DNA of 64,000 nucleotides from Brevibacillus brevis. Lineage in GTDB: Bacteria > Bacillota > Bacilli > Brevibacillales > Brevibacillaceae. Below the pieces are notes generated by a model. That model saw nothing but the letters and a program-made list of their open reading frames with translations, made no database searches and had not been told where the DNA came from. This document shows, piece after piece, positions 26,163 to 34,813 of this stretch; position 1 is the first letter of the stretch, and every line of letters starts with the position of its first letter. Both the position numbers and the translations under genes were made by a program. Location of the stretch: assembly GCF_031583145.1 (NCBI RefSeq), contig NZ_CP134050.1:717739-781738 (forward strand), in the 5' to 3' direction.

Positions 26163-26974
26163 GCAAGAACCATCCAATCGTCATGTTGTGCAAGATCGCT
26201 GAAGTATCCCGGGCTGGTTTCTATAAGTGGAAGGCCACTATGGGATGCCGCGAAGCTCGCATCGAAAAAGACAGCGATCTCAAAGAACATCTTTTAGCGA
26301 TTCATCGTATCAGACCATATTTCGGCTACAAACGTATGCGTACCGCTCTGTACAAAGAAGGGTTTCATGTGAATCACAAGAAAGTGCGACGACTCATGCG
26401 AGAGCTGGGAATTCGCTCCGTGATCCGCAAGAAACGACCGTTTGCGGGTTGTAAACCATCCGTAGTCTTTCCTAATGTTCTTAACCGCGAATTTACCGCA
26501 GAAGTGGTCTTGCACAAATTTGTAACGGACATTACCTATGTTCGGGTCGGACACGATTTTGTTTATTTATCGGTTGTGTTAGACCTGTACAATAACGAAG
26601 TCGTAGCCTGGGAGCTATCTGCGCGCAACGATTTGCAGTTGGTATTGGATACGGTAAAACAATTGAAGGCAAAAGGCGCCATTCTCCATTCAGACCAAGG
26701 ATTTCAATACACAACGAAATCATACAGCAATCTTTTGGAGGAAAAAGAACTGATTGGAAGCCATTCCAGACGTGGAAATTGCTTTGATAACGCATGTATC
26801 GAGTCGTTCTTTTCCCACCTGAAAACCGAAAAGCTTTACCTTGAAAAGCCAGGATGTGAGGCTACTGCGCGCAAATTGATTACAGATTATATCGATTACT
26901 ACAACAACGAACGTTTCCAGAAAAAACTGGGCGATCTCTCCCCGGTGGAATACCGAGCAGCGATCGCCGCATAG
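26123..26974 (+). CDS. IS3-family transposase OrfB (integrase core)
   Basis: A 283-residue DDE integrase-type catalytic part, in the -1 frame relative to OrfA; GGAGGG stands close before its own TTG start. An HTH_21-like segment (SLKEHLLAIHRIRPYFGYKRM-type, near residues 55-75) precedes the catalytic core. The first Asp is in TDITYV, the second in ILHSDQGFQY and the Glu in NACIESFFSHLKTE. The frame is intact to the stop, 44 bases before the right terminal repeat. Confidence 0.92.
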   Translation: MDQQARYRTIEKMSKNHPIVMLCKIAEVSRAGFYKWKATMGCREARIEKDSDLKEHLLAIHRIRPYFGYKRMRTALYKEGFHVNHKKVRRLMRELGIRSVIRKKRPFAGCKPSVVFPNVLNREFTAEVVLHKFVTDITYVRVGHDFVYLSVVLDLYNNEVVAWELSARNDLQLVLDTVKQLKAKGAILHSDQGFQYTTKSYSNLLEEKELIGSHSRRGNCFDNACIESFFSHLKTEKLYLEKPGCEATARKLITDYIDYYNNERFQKKLGDLSPVEYRAAIAA

Positions 26975-27038
26975 GAAAACCTTCTTTTCTTACTGTCTAC
27001 TTGACGGGGCTATGACCAAGCAGCTGTCTTTTTTTATC

Positions 27039-27082
27039 TTGAAAACCAAACATACGTTTGTGTAAAATACAAACTAACGTTC
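27039..27082 (+). promoter_or_regulatory. Promoter with two SOS-box-like palindromes
   Basis: TTGAAA (27039-27044) and TAAAAT (27063-27068) are 18 bases apart. CAAACATACGTTTG at 27047-27060 lies between them and matches the Gram-positive LexA/DinR box CGAAC-N4-GTTYC at 12 of 14 positions. A second AAAC-TAAC-GTTC at 27071-27082 follows the -10. This layout predicts LexA repression of the small YolD operon. Confidence 0.7.
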
Positions 27083-27099
27083 TCTTTGGAGGTGCCGAC

Positions 27100-27384
27100 A
27101 TGGCTCTGTTTGTGGATGAAACTAAACTCGTACAGCGCCCAACAATCGACGAAGACGAACAAATGGAATACGGCTACATGATTACGGAGAGTCAGAAGGA
27201 CGGGAAAACTGTCACCATACGCTGGTGGCATCCGGTGAAGGTGAAAGAGAAACTGGGCGAAATCCGCAAAATAACCGGCGTGGTAAAGAAGATCGATACG
27301 TCCAACCGCCGTATCCGGGTGGAAAACATGCACGACAGCGTCTGGATCGACGTTGCAAAGATTGTCCGTGTATCAACAAATTGA
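27100..27384 (+). CDS. YolD-like family protein
   Basis: A 94-residue YolD-like protein; the ATG has GGAGG 8 bases upstream. It shows the family pattern: an N-terminal segment, ITWW-like TIRWWHPVKV in the middle and a C-terminal beta-rich half (ITGVVKKIDTSNRRIRVEN and WIDVAKIVRV). In other Bacillales yolD-type genes are SOS-induced partners of Y-family DNA polymerases (UvrX type). Here no polymerase gene follows. Two LexA-like boxes upstream fit the SOS link. It heads a compact group of four or five small genes. Confidence 0.8.
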   Translation: MALFVDETKLVQRPTIDEDEQMEYGYMITESQKDGKTVTIRWWHPVKVKEKLGEIRKITGVVKKIDTSNRRIRVENMHDSVWIDVAKIVRVSTN

Positions 27385-27391
27385 ACGGGTG

Positions 27392-27613
27392 ATGAGTATG
27401 CACCGTGAACTACAACGATACCTCAATGCTGGCCAGCTGGTGGAGATTATCTACATAGATCGTCGCGGCCAGACGAGCAAACGAACCTTACGTCTGCACG
27501 CAATAACCGGTAACCGCGTCAAAGCTTACTGCTTCACTCGGCAAGCAAAACGCGTCTTTACAATCGCCAACATCCTCGCAGTCGCCCCGGTGGTGACCCG
27601 ACATGCTGTCTGA
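27392..27613 (+). CDS. Short WYL-like domain protein
   Basis: About 73 residues. The sequence LVEIIYIDRRGQTSKRTLRLHAI followed by RVKAYCFTRQAKRVFTIANILAV is the shape of a short WYL domain, a beta-rich ligand-binding module. The start could be the ATG at 27392 or at 27398; the ribosome site is weak, and translation probably couples to the gene before, whose stop lies 8 bases upstream. It overlaps the next gene by 11 bases. It may sense DNA-damage or nucleic-acid signals, but that is inference from the domain and neighbours. Confidence 0.65.
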   Translation: MSMHRELQRYLNAGQLVEIIYIDRRGQTSKRTLRLHAITGNRVKAYCFTRQAKRVFTIANILAVAPVVTRHAV

Positions 27614-27845
27614 TATCGAAAGGAAGGTCCTGCGTATCATCGGCAACTATTCTGCCGGCCGTCGCCGGACACCAACGGTAGATGAACTGTGCATCAAAAC
27701 CGGGAGATCCCGGGGCGGAATCATGGAGGTTTTGGAAGTCTTGAAACGAGAAGAATATATCAATTGGGACCGAATGCAGCCAGACAAAATTGTGCTGCTG
27801 GAAGCCTGGGAAAGGGGAGTCCATCATCCATGGCGAGCAAAATAG
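27603..27845 (+). CDS. Small winged-helix protein, LexA-N-terminus-like
   Basis: An 80-residue protein. LSDIERKVLRIIGNYSA followed by RTPTVDELCIKTGRSRGGIMEVLEVLKREEYI has the spacing of the LexA-type winged helix-turn-helix, but no peptidase domain follows. It overlaps both neighbours by 11-16 bases, so the group is one operon. A DNA-binding regulator of this operon or of a lost prophage is plausible. The domain call is from pattern only. Confidence 0.6.
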   Translation: MLSDIERKVLRIIGNYSAGRRRTPTVDELCIKTGRSRGGIMEVLEVLKREEYINWDRMQPDKIVLLEAWERGVHHPWRAK

Positions 27846-28171
27846 ACAATATGTTTGCAGCATCCCGATTTGTGCTGCCAGAGCAGCGCGAGCTGTATCT
27901 GCAGCACAGGGAGGATATGAAGCTGGTAAAGATGCCGGAACTCGAGCAAGACGAGCTTGAGTCATTTCATTACCTCATCAGAGACTCGGCCCGCGAGGAC
28001 TATGCAATCACCATCACCTGGTGGCAGCCAGTCAAAGAGGACTTGGGCAAAATCTTCAGCATGTGGGGCGTGATCAAGTGGATGGATCAAAACAGCCGGC
28101 GGGTTAAACTGGTGAACGATGAGGAGAGCCGGTGGATTCAGATGGAAGCAATCATTGACGTAATTCCATAA
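27830..28171 (+). CDS. Second YolD-like family protein
   Basis: A 113-residue protein with AAAGGGGAG about 10 bases before the ATG at 27830. It repeats the pattern of the first YolD-like protein: ITITWWQPVKEDLG, GVIKWMDQNSRRVKLVNDE and RWIQMEAIIDVIP. The two differ enough to be old paralogues. It ends the SOS-boxed group or is followed by one more hypothetical gene 13 bases downstream. Confidence 0.78.
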   Translation: MASKIDNMFAASRFVLPEQRELYLQHREDMKLVKMPELEQDELESFHYLIRDSAREDYAITITWWQPVKEDLGKIFSMWGVIKWMDQNSRRVKLVNDEESRWIQMEAIIDVIP

Positions 28172-28184
28172 AGGGGAGAGCAAC

Positions 28185-28493
28185 GTGTCAAATGTACTTA
28201 CCTCATTTGATTCAATGGATGTAAGAAGTAGGATCATTGGAGCTATTTTTGTTGTTTTTAAAAAACCAGAAGCGATAGCACAATTTGTAGATGAGAGTAC
28301 TGGGACCACGTACGTTGTTACTTACAACCGAAAAATATTGAAAATTTCGGTTGGTAACGGTGATTACCAACAGTTCGACAACTTACTCGTATTTTTGACA
28401 TCTCAGATAGGGCCCCCAGATAAAATTTACACCAAAGAATCAAGGCTTGATCCCGGACAGATGATTTCGTATATGGAGTGGCTCAACAAATAA
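28185..28493 (+). CDS. Hypothetical protein, 102 residues
   Basis: Starts at GTG with AAGGGGAGAG about 6 bases upstream and lies 13 bases after the YolD-like gene. It is a soluble alpha/beta protein with no signal or membrane segment. I do not recognise a family. The hairpin shortly after its stop closes the operon. AT content rises here compared with the genes just before. Confidence 0.6.
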   Translation: MSNVLTSFDSMDVRSRIIGAIFVVFKKPEAIAQFVDESTGTTYVVTYNRKILKISVGNGDYQQFDNLLVFLTSQIGPPDKIYTKESRLDPGQMISYMEWLNK

Positions 28494-28502
28494 GAAGCTG
28501 TA

Positions 28503-28536
28503 GACCCGTCTCTGCATTAATCGGAGACGGGTCTTT
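28503..28536 (+). terminator. Terminator of the YolD operon
   Basis: GACCCGTCTC and GAGACGGGTC form a perfect 10-base stem around an 11-base loop, followed by a short T run (TTT). Confidence 0.7.
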
Positions 28537-28691
28537 GCTGTCAATATCGATCCAAATAATCCGCTGTATGCATATTTAATATAGAAGAAATCCGACGGAC
28601 ACTTGGGGACGCGGGGACGAATTGGGGACCAAATCGAACAGTAGGTTTCATTTTTTGCCCTTCCTTACCATAAACAGTTTGCACAAAACCC

Positions 28692-28721
28692 TTGACCCAT
28701 CAGCATTCGACATGATACACT
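28692..28721 (+). promoter_or_regulatory. tRNA-type promoter in front of a tRNA-Leu fragment
   Basis: TTGACC and TACACT are 18 bases apart. The surrounding 73 bases resemble 31926-31998, which also has TTGACC-18-TAAACT and ends in CTGTCAG, upstream of the intact tRNA-Gly gene. The block could also be the decayed 3' end of a coding region, because one frame in both copies reads F-x-T-I-N-x-L-x-K-x-L-D-P-S. Confidence 0.5.
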
Positions 28722-28731
28722 CTTATCTGTC

Positions 28732-28799
28732 AGATGGCCTCGACCAGATTTAGGTTCTGGCGGGCAACCGTGGGGGTTCAAGTCCCTTCACCCGCACCA
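28732..28799 (+). pseudogene. 3' fragment of a tRNA-Leu gene
   Basis: The segment contains an anticodon arm CCAGA-loop-TCTGG with the loop TTTAGGT (anticodon UAG), a long variable region, a T arm with GTTCAAGTC and the acceptor strand CACCCGC followed by ACCA. The matching 5' acceptor strand GCGGGTG and a full D arm are missing upstream. It is therefore a truncated tRNA-Leu, of the sort left by an element that integrates into tRNA 3' ends. A good terminator follows. Confidence 0.75.
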
Positions 28800-28807
28800 T
28801 ACATGAA

Positions 28808-28836
28808 AAAGCCTTGAGAAATCAAGGCTTTTTTTA
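28808..28836 (+). terminator. Terminator after the tRNA-Leu fragment
   Basis: AAAGCCTTGA and TCAAGGCTTT form a perfect stem with a 4-base loop and a T tract. Confidence 0.85.
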
Positions 28837-29273
28837 TTTGTCAGGAAACCTGGAATAAAGTCCCCAGCTGTTAAATCCAAGTTGGGGACGAAATCGTTAG
28901 CTTCTTGATTGAGAAGGGCCTTTTCACCAATAGTACTTTCCAACAAAAAAACACCCCCAGATGGGAGCGGATATGTATGTTCGTACCGTAACAAGCTACA
29001 ACCAGCACGGGTAAGTCAGAAGGCTCTATTCGGTCGAAAACATTTGCTTGGCCTTTCGCTTCCGTTTGGAATTGTGCATTTGCTCTTCCCAATGAATGAG
29101 ACGATACGTTTTTCTCAAATAGGTAGAGGCTCCGCAAACATGGTCCCACTGTTTCGTACCGCAACGAGAACAACGATATCTCCGGCGATGCACCTGAACA
29201 CTTACCGTGCTGCTATCAACGTAATCCTGATAGGTGTACGTTCGTTTTTCATCTGTTTATGGCAGGATAAAAG
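28837..29273. other. Gap holding a decayed minus-strand gene end
   Basis: No plus-strand gene is supported. GTCCCCA and TGGGGAC form a loose hairpin near 28860-28886. TTGGGGAC-N-AAATCG occurs at 28621-28635 and 28880-28894, on either side of the tRNA-Leu fragment. On the minus strand, about 29023-29250 reads as a zinc-ribbon-like protein end (see the pseudogene entry). Confidence 0.5.
29023..29250 (-). pseudogene. 3' part of a small zinc-ribbon gene split by the IS21 element
   Basis: On the minus strand this frame reads TYQDYVDSSTVSVQVHRRR, then YRCSRCGTKQWDHVCG (a Cys-x2-Cys pair plus a further Cys) and a basic tail ending MFSTE. There is no start of its own. The frame has a stop within a few codons of the IS21 end. 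The reading frame on the other side of the element (31688-31788) supplies a start and a first Cys-x2-Cys-x-Cys motif. A frameshift between the halves shows decay. The family is not recognised. Confidence 0.45.
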
Positions 29274-29400
29274 TGCAGAGAATTGCGGCGGAAAACTGCA
29301 GAGTTCCACCGCAATTCTGAGGCCATGAAAAAGGCACTTGCCAACATCCCCCTACAAAATCTACCCTTGGATTTGGCGAAAATCTGAGGGAGTGAGAGGA

Positions 29401-31631
<2,231 letters not shown>

Positions 31632-31687
31632 ATTCTTTTGTATTGATGTTGGCAGTGTTCTGCATAAATTGGCCGCCAAACTCTGCA

Positions 31688-31788
31688 TTTTTGAGTTGCA
31701 AAATACATTCATCCTTATGGAACTTGGAACACCCACAAGAATGGCAGTGCATGGGAGGGACAATACGCGGACTTGAATCTTCGATCAT
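31688..31788 (-). pseudogene. 5' part of the zinc-ribbon gene split by the IS21 element
   Basis: A minus-strand start at 31788 follows GAGGAGATGAGG. The frame reads MIEDSSPRIVPPMHCHSCGC, then SKFHKDECILQL, and then runs into the IS21 end. HCHSCGC is a zinc-knuckle-like cluster. It probably belonged with the frame at 29023-29250. Together they would give a protein of roughly 110 residues with two Cys clusters. Confidence 0.45.
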
Positions 31789-31959
31789 AAACCTCATCTC
31801 CTCAGAACAGTACAACACATGAATAAGAATAACTATAATAGTATTCCAATAAACAAAAATGAGAAAGAGCCAAATATTTGGGAAAGTTTTTAGACCAGGT
31901 TATACCCAAGATGCAGCATGTTTTATCCTACTTTACCATAAACAGATTGGACAAAAATC

Positions 31960-31989
31960 TTGACCCGTCTGGTTGTATTATGGTAAACT
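31960..31989 (+). promoter_or_regulatory. Promoter of the tRNA-Gly/tRNA-Arg unit
   Basis: TTGACC (31960-31965) and TAAACT (31984-31989) are 18 bases apart. The gap from istB to the tRNA genes holds no other credible plus-strand gene. Confidence 0.65.
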
Positions 31990-32095
31990 TCTTCTGTCAG
32001 TTGCTTTTGGACCATTTGTTGCTATTGCTTGCAAGCTTCAGGTCAAGAGCATCCATATAAGGGTTTGTCGAGAAGAGAGTTACCTCTTTCCTTAT

Positions 32096-32171
32096 GCGGA
32101 CGTAGCTCAATTGGTAGAGCGTCGCCTTGCCAAGGCGAAGGTCGCGGGTTCGAGACCCGTCGTCCGCTCCA
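32096..32171 (+). tRNA. tRNA-Gly (GCC)
   Basis: A 76-base cloverleaf. The acceptor GCGGACG pairs with CGTCCGC, the D arm has GCTCAATTGGTAGAGC, the anticodon stem/loop CGCCTTGCCAAGGCG gives anticodon GCC, and the T arm has CGGGTTCGAGACCCG. The 3' TCCA is encoded. Confidence 0.97.
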
Positions 32172-32294
32172 TGATGATACTCAGGATCTCTCACCCGTGC
32201 CGGGTTCACCCTCGAAGATGAACAAGATGGATGGCTCGGGTACTTCAGATCTGGCTTGCTGAGAAGTGTTTCTGCGCAGCAGCGCCAGTGGAAG

Positions 32295-32326
32295 CGAGAC
32301 CCGCCGTCCGCTCCATGATGTATCTC
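32295..32326 (+). repeat. Partial duplicate of the tRNA-Gly 3' end
   Basis: GCGAGACCCGCCGTCCGCTC followed by CATGATG repeats the tRNA-Gly 3' end and its flank (32150-32177) with one or two changes. Only the T arm and acceptor part are present, so it is not a gene. It may be a recombination scar. Confidence 0.65.
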
Positions 32327-32341
32327 AGGCGCGTTTATATT

Positions 32342-32418
32342 GTGCCCTTAGCTCAGCTGGATAGAGCGTTTGACTACGAATCAAAAGGTCGGGAGTTCGA
32401 ATCTCTCAGGGCACGCCA
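32342..32418 (+). tRNA. tRNA-Arg (ACG)
   Basis: A 77-base cloverleaf. The acceptor GTGCCCT pairs with AGGGCAC. The D arm is GCTCAGCTGGATAGAGC, the anticodon stem TTTGA-CTACGAA-TCAAA gives anticodon ACG, and the T arm is GGGAGTTCGAATCTCTC. CCA is encoded. Confidence 0.97.
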
Positions 32419-32437
32419 TTTTTTCATAATGAAACCG

Positions 32438-32466
32438 AAGAGTAGGAAACCATCCTACTCTTTTTT
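32438..32466 (+). terminator. Terminator after tRNA-Arg
   Basis: AAGAGTAGGA and TCCTACTCTT form a perfect 10-base stem with the loop AACCA and a run of six T. Confidence 0.9.
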
Positions 32467-32636
32467 GTATCACCGGCAGGCAATTTTACAAATTTTAAGT
32501 ATTTTTTCCTTGTAACTCCCAATCGCATCCATTACTTTAGGATTAAGATGCTTTCTGTGAACGTTTACAGGGGACGCGTAGACGTTGCTGTTGCAAACCT
32601 GACTGAAGAATCTTAAGAAACAGGAGTTGTATCAAC

Positions 32637-33590
32637 ATGAACCCGATAAAAGTGGAACATACGCATCCTGCAGTAGCGAAGCTGATTGACAATATACAAA
32701 AAGTGCTGATCGGAAAGCGTTCAGTCATCGAGCTGATGGTATCGGCCGTGCTGGCCAATGGGCACGTGCTTTTGGAGGATGTGCCTGGCGTGGGGAAAAC
32801 GATGCTGGTGCGGGCGCTTGCGAAATCCATTGGCGGTGTCTTCAAACGCATTCAATTTACGCCGGATTTGCTGCCGACCGATGTCACCGGGGTGGCGATC
32901 TTCAACCAAAAGAGTCTCGAATTCGAGTTTCGTCAAGGACCGCTGTTTGCGAACGTCATCTTGGCGGATGAAATCAACCGGACGTCTCCGAAAACGCAGT
33001 CCTCGCTGCTGGAGGCCATGGAGGAGCGTTCTGTGACGGTGGATGGCGTCACGTATCGGCTGGAGGATCCGTTTTTTGTGATGGCGACGCAAAATCCGCT
33101 GGAATACGAAGGGACATTCCCGCTGCCGGAGGCGCAGCTGGACCGCTTTTTGATGCAGTTGAGCCTGGGCTATCCGAGTGTGGAGGAAGAAATGCGCATG
33201 CTGTCCCGCTTTTCGGATGAGAATCCGCTGGAACAGCTGGAGCCGGTAATGACCGCAGCCGAGCTCAAGCAGCTCCAGCAGCAGGCGGCAGCCGTCAAAG
33301 TGTCCGAAGGGGTCAAAGAGTATATCGTACGGCTCTGCCACCGGACGCGGGAGCATCACCATGTTTACCTAGGGGTGAGTCCGCGTGGAGCGCTCGCTCT
33401 CTATCGGGCTGTCCAGGCGCTGGCTTTCGTCCGCGGACGGGATTATGTCATTCCGGATGACGTCAAGGAGCTGGTCCCGGTCACATTCGCCCACCGGATG
33501 ATTGTGAAGCCGGAAGCACGCCTGGAAGGAGCGACCGTTGATCGGGTGCTGACGGTGATTTTGTCGGAAACCCGTGTCCCGGTGAGCTGA
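32637..33590 (+). CDS. MoxR-family AAA+ ATPase
   Basis: A 317-residue MoxR ATPase. Walker A is EDVPGVGKTML near residues 44-54, Walker B is ILADEINRTSPKTQS near 110-124, and sensor 1 is MATQNPLEYEGTFPLPEAQLDRF-type near 148-170. MoxR proteins act as chaperone-like ATPases with a DUF58 partner. The next two genes are DUF58 and a membrane transglutaminase, a widely conserved trio. AGGAG lies about 10 bases before the ATG. The operon gap to the next gene is 14 bases. Confidence 0.93.
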   Translation: MNPIKVEHTHPAVAKLIDNIQKVLIGKRSVIELMVSAVLANGHVLLEDVPGVGKTMLVRALAKSIGGVFKRIQFTPDLLPTDVTGVAIFNQKSLEFEFRQGPLFANVILADEINRTSPKTQSSLLEAMEERSVTVDGVTYRLEDPFFVMATQNPLEYEGTFPLPEAQLDRFLMQLSLGYPSVEEEMRMLSRFSDENPLEQLEPVMTAAELKQLQQQAAAVKVSEGVKEYIVRLCHRTREHHHVYLGVSPRGALALYRAVQALAFVRGRDYVIPDDVKELVPVTFAHRMIVKPEARLEGATVDRVLTVILSETRVPVS

Positions 33591-33604
33591 GGCGGTGACT
33601 GCGG

Positions 33605-34810
33605 ATGAGACAACAACGATGGGGCAAAGTCAAAGTAATCGGGCTGGTGTTGCTCACCTATGTATTCGCCAAGTTCCAGGGCGGGTTTGCGAGCTGGTTT
33701 TTGTTTTACAGCAGCCTGGTCTTTTTGGCGTATGAATTGCTCACATACCTTCTTCTGTTTGCGACGCTGGAGGTCGTACGGGAAATCGACAGGACGCGGC
33801 TGCAGGACGGGGACGATGTGATCGTGACAATCCGGCTGCGCCGACGCATCTGGTTTCCTCTGGGCTGGAACATGGTACTCGAGCCGTTGCCGGAGAGGCT
33901 GGCTGGCGTGTACGAGCCGCATCGGCAGCTCGTGTTTCCCTGGTTGAAACGGGAAGTGGAATTTCGCTACGTGATCCCGAATTTGCCGCGCGGGCATTAC
34001 CGGCTGACGGATTGCGTCGTGAGCGGAGGAGACTTTTTCGGATTTATCGTGCAACGAAAGGTGTTTCCGCTCTCGCATGAGTTTCTCGTCTACCCTTCTT
34101 ACCGAAACGTGGAGCATTGGGCGCTGGGAGACGGCAGCTTCAGCGGAAATGTGCATGTGTCCCACCGGCGTTCGGATGATGTGGCTGCCGTGCGGGGCGT
34201 GCGGGAATACCATCGCGGTGATCGTTTGAGCCAGATCCATTGGCGGGCCTCTGCCAGAGGAACGGGATTGAAGACGAAGGAATTCGAGCATCAGGCGATG
34301 AATCAGGCGGTGTTTTTCCTCGATGTGGAGAAGGCGAGCTACGAAAAGCTGCCCGAGCCTTTATTCGAGACGGCGGTGAAGCTGACAGCCAGCTTGATCG
34401 CGTACGCCAATCGCCAACAGTATCATTACGGGCTGGTGTACAAACAGACGGAACGGCTCTCCATCACCCCCGCCCTTTCGCACACGCATTTCTTGCACGT
34501 GTTTGACCAGCTGGCTCGGGTCATGCCGCAGGGCGTGGATTCCTTCTCGCGCATCGTTGGGAGGGAAGCGCTGGAACAGCCGCAGGGCGTGACGCTGATC
34601 ATCGTGACGCCCCGCGTGGGGAAAGAGCTCCTGGGTAGGCTGATCGCCCTGGCTCAAAAGGGCAGACGCATCCAGCTCTTCCTGGTGCGCACGGAAGCGG
34701 CGCTCTCGCCGGAACAAAGCAAGGTCATGCAGCTGTTGACGGCCAGCAAGGTAGCTTGTACGTCTGTCCACATCGACGACGACGAGTGGAAACGGATAGG
34801 GGGTGCGTAG
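33605..34810 (+). CDS. DUF58 domain protein
   Basis: A 401-residue protein. Two hydrophobic segments near the N-terminus (about 11-55) anchor it in the membrane. The DUF58 core contains GVREYHRGDRLSQIHWRASARGTGLKTKEFE near residues 198-228, the family hallmark, and then a vWA-like C-terminal region (QAVFFLDVEKASYE). It probably works with the MoxR ATPase on a membrane or envelope target. The stop lies three bases before the next start, so the trio is one operon. The molecular substrate is not known. Confidence 0.88.
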   Translation: MRQQRWGKVKVIGLVLLTYVFAKFQGGFASWFLFYSSLVFLAYELLTYLLLFATLEVVREIDRTRLQDGDDVIVTIRLRRRIWFPLGWNMVLEPLPERLAGVYEPHRQLVFPWLKREVEFRYVIPNLPRGHYRLTDCVVSGGDFFGFIVQRKVFPLSHEFLVYPSYRNVEHWALGDGSFSGNVHVSHRRSDDVAAVRGVREYHRGDRLSQIHWRASARGTGLKTKEFEHQAMNQAVFFLDVEKASYEKLPEPLFETAVKLTASLIAYANRQQYHYGLVYKQTERLSITPALSHTHFLHVFDQLARVMPQGVDSFSRIVGREALEQPQGVTLIIVTPRVGKELLGRLIALAQKGRRIQLFLVRTEAALSPEQSKVMQLLTASKVACTSVHIDDDEWKRIGGA

Positions 34811-34813
34811 CTC

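Larger units (their letters stand above)
25741..27018 (+). mobile_element. IS3-family (IS150-group) insertion sequence
   Basis: A 1278-base element with imperfect 27-base terminal inverted repeats. Both ends begin TGGT, share CCCC at positions 10-13 and end GTAGACAGT. It encodes overlapping OrfA and OrfB. I find no convincing 3-4 base target duplication at its borders, so the flanks may have been rearranged after insertion. Confidence 0.85.

Noticed and set aside
25741..27018. Target duplication of the IS3 element
   Set aside because: No matching 3-4 bases flank the two inverted repeats, so I do not claim one. The IS21 element likewise shows none.
28732..28799. Functional tRNA-Leu gene
   Set aside because: The 5' acceptor strand and a proper D arm are missing, although anticodon and T arms are good.
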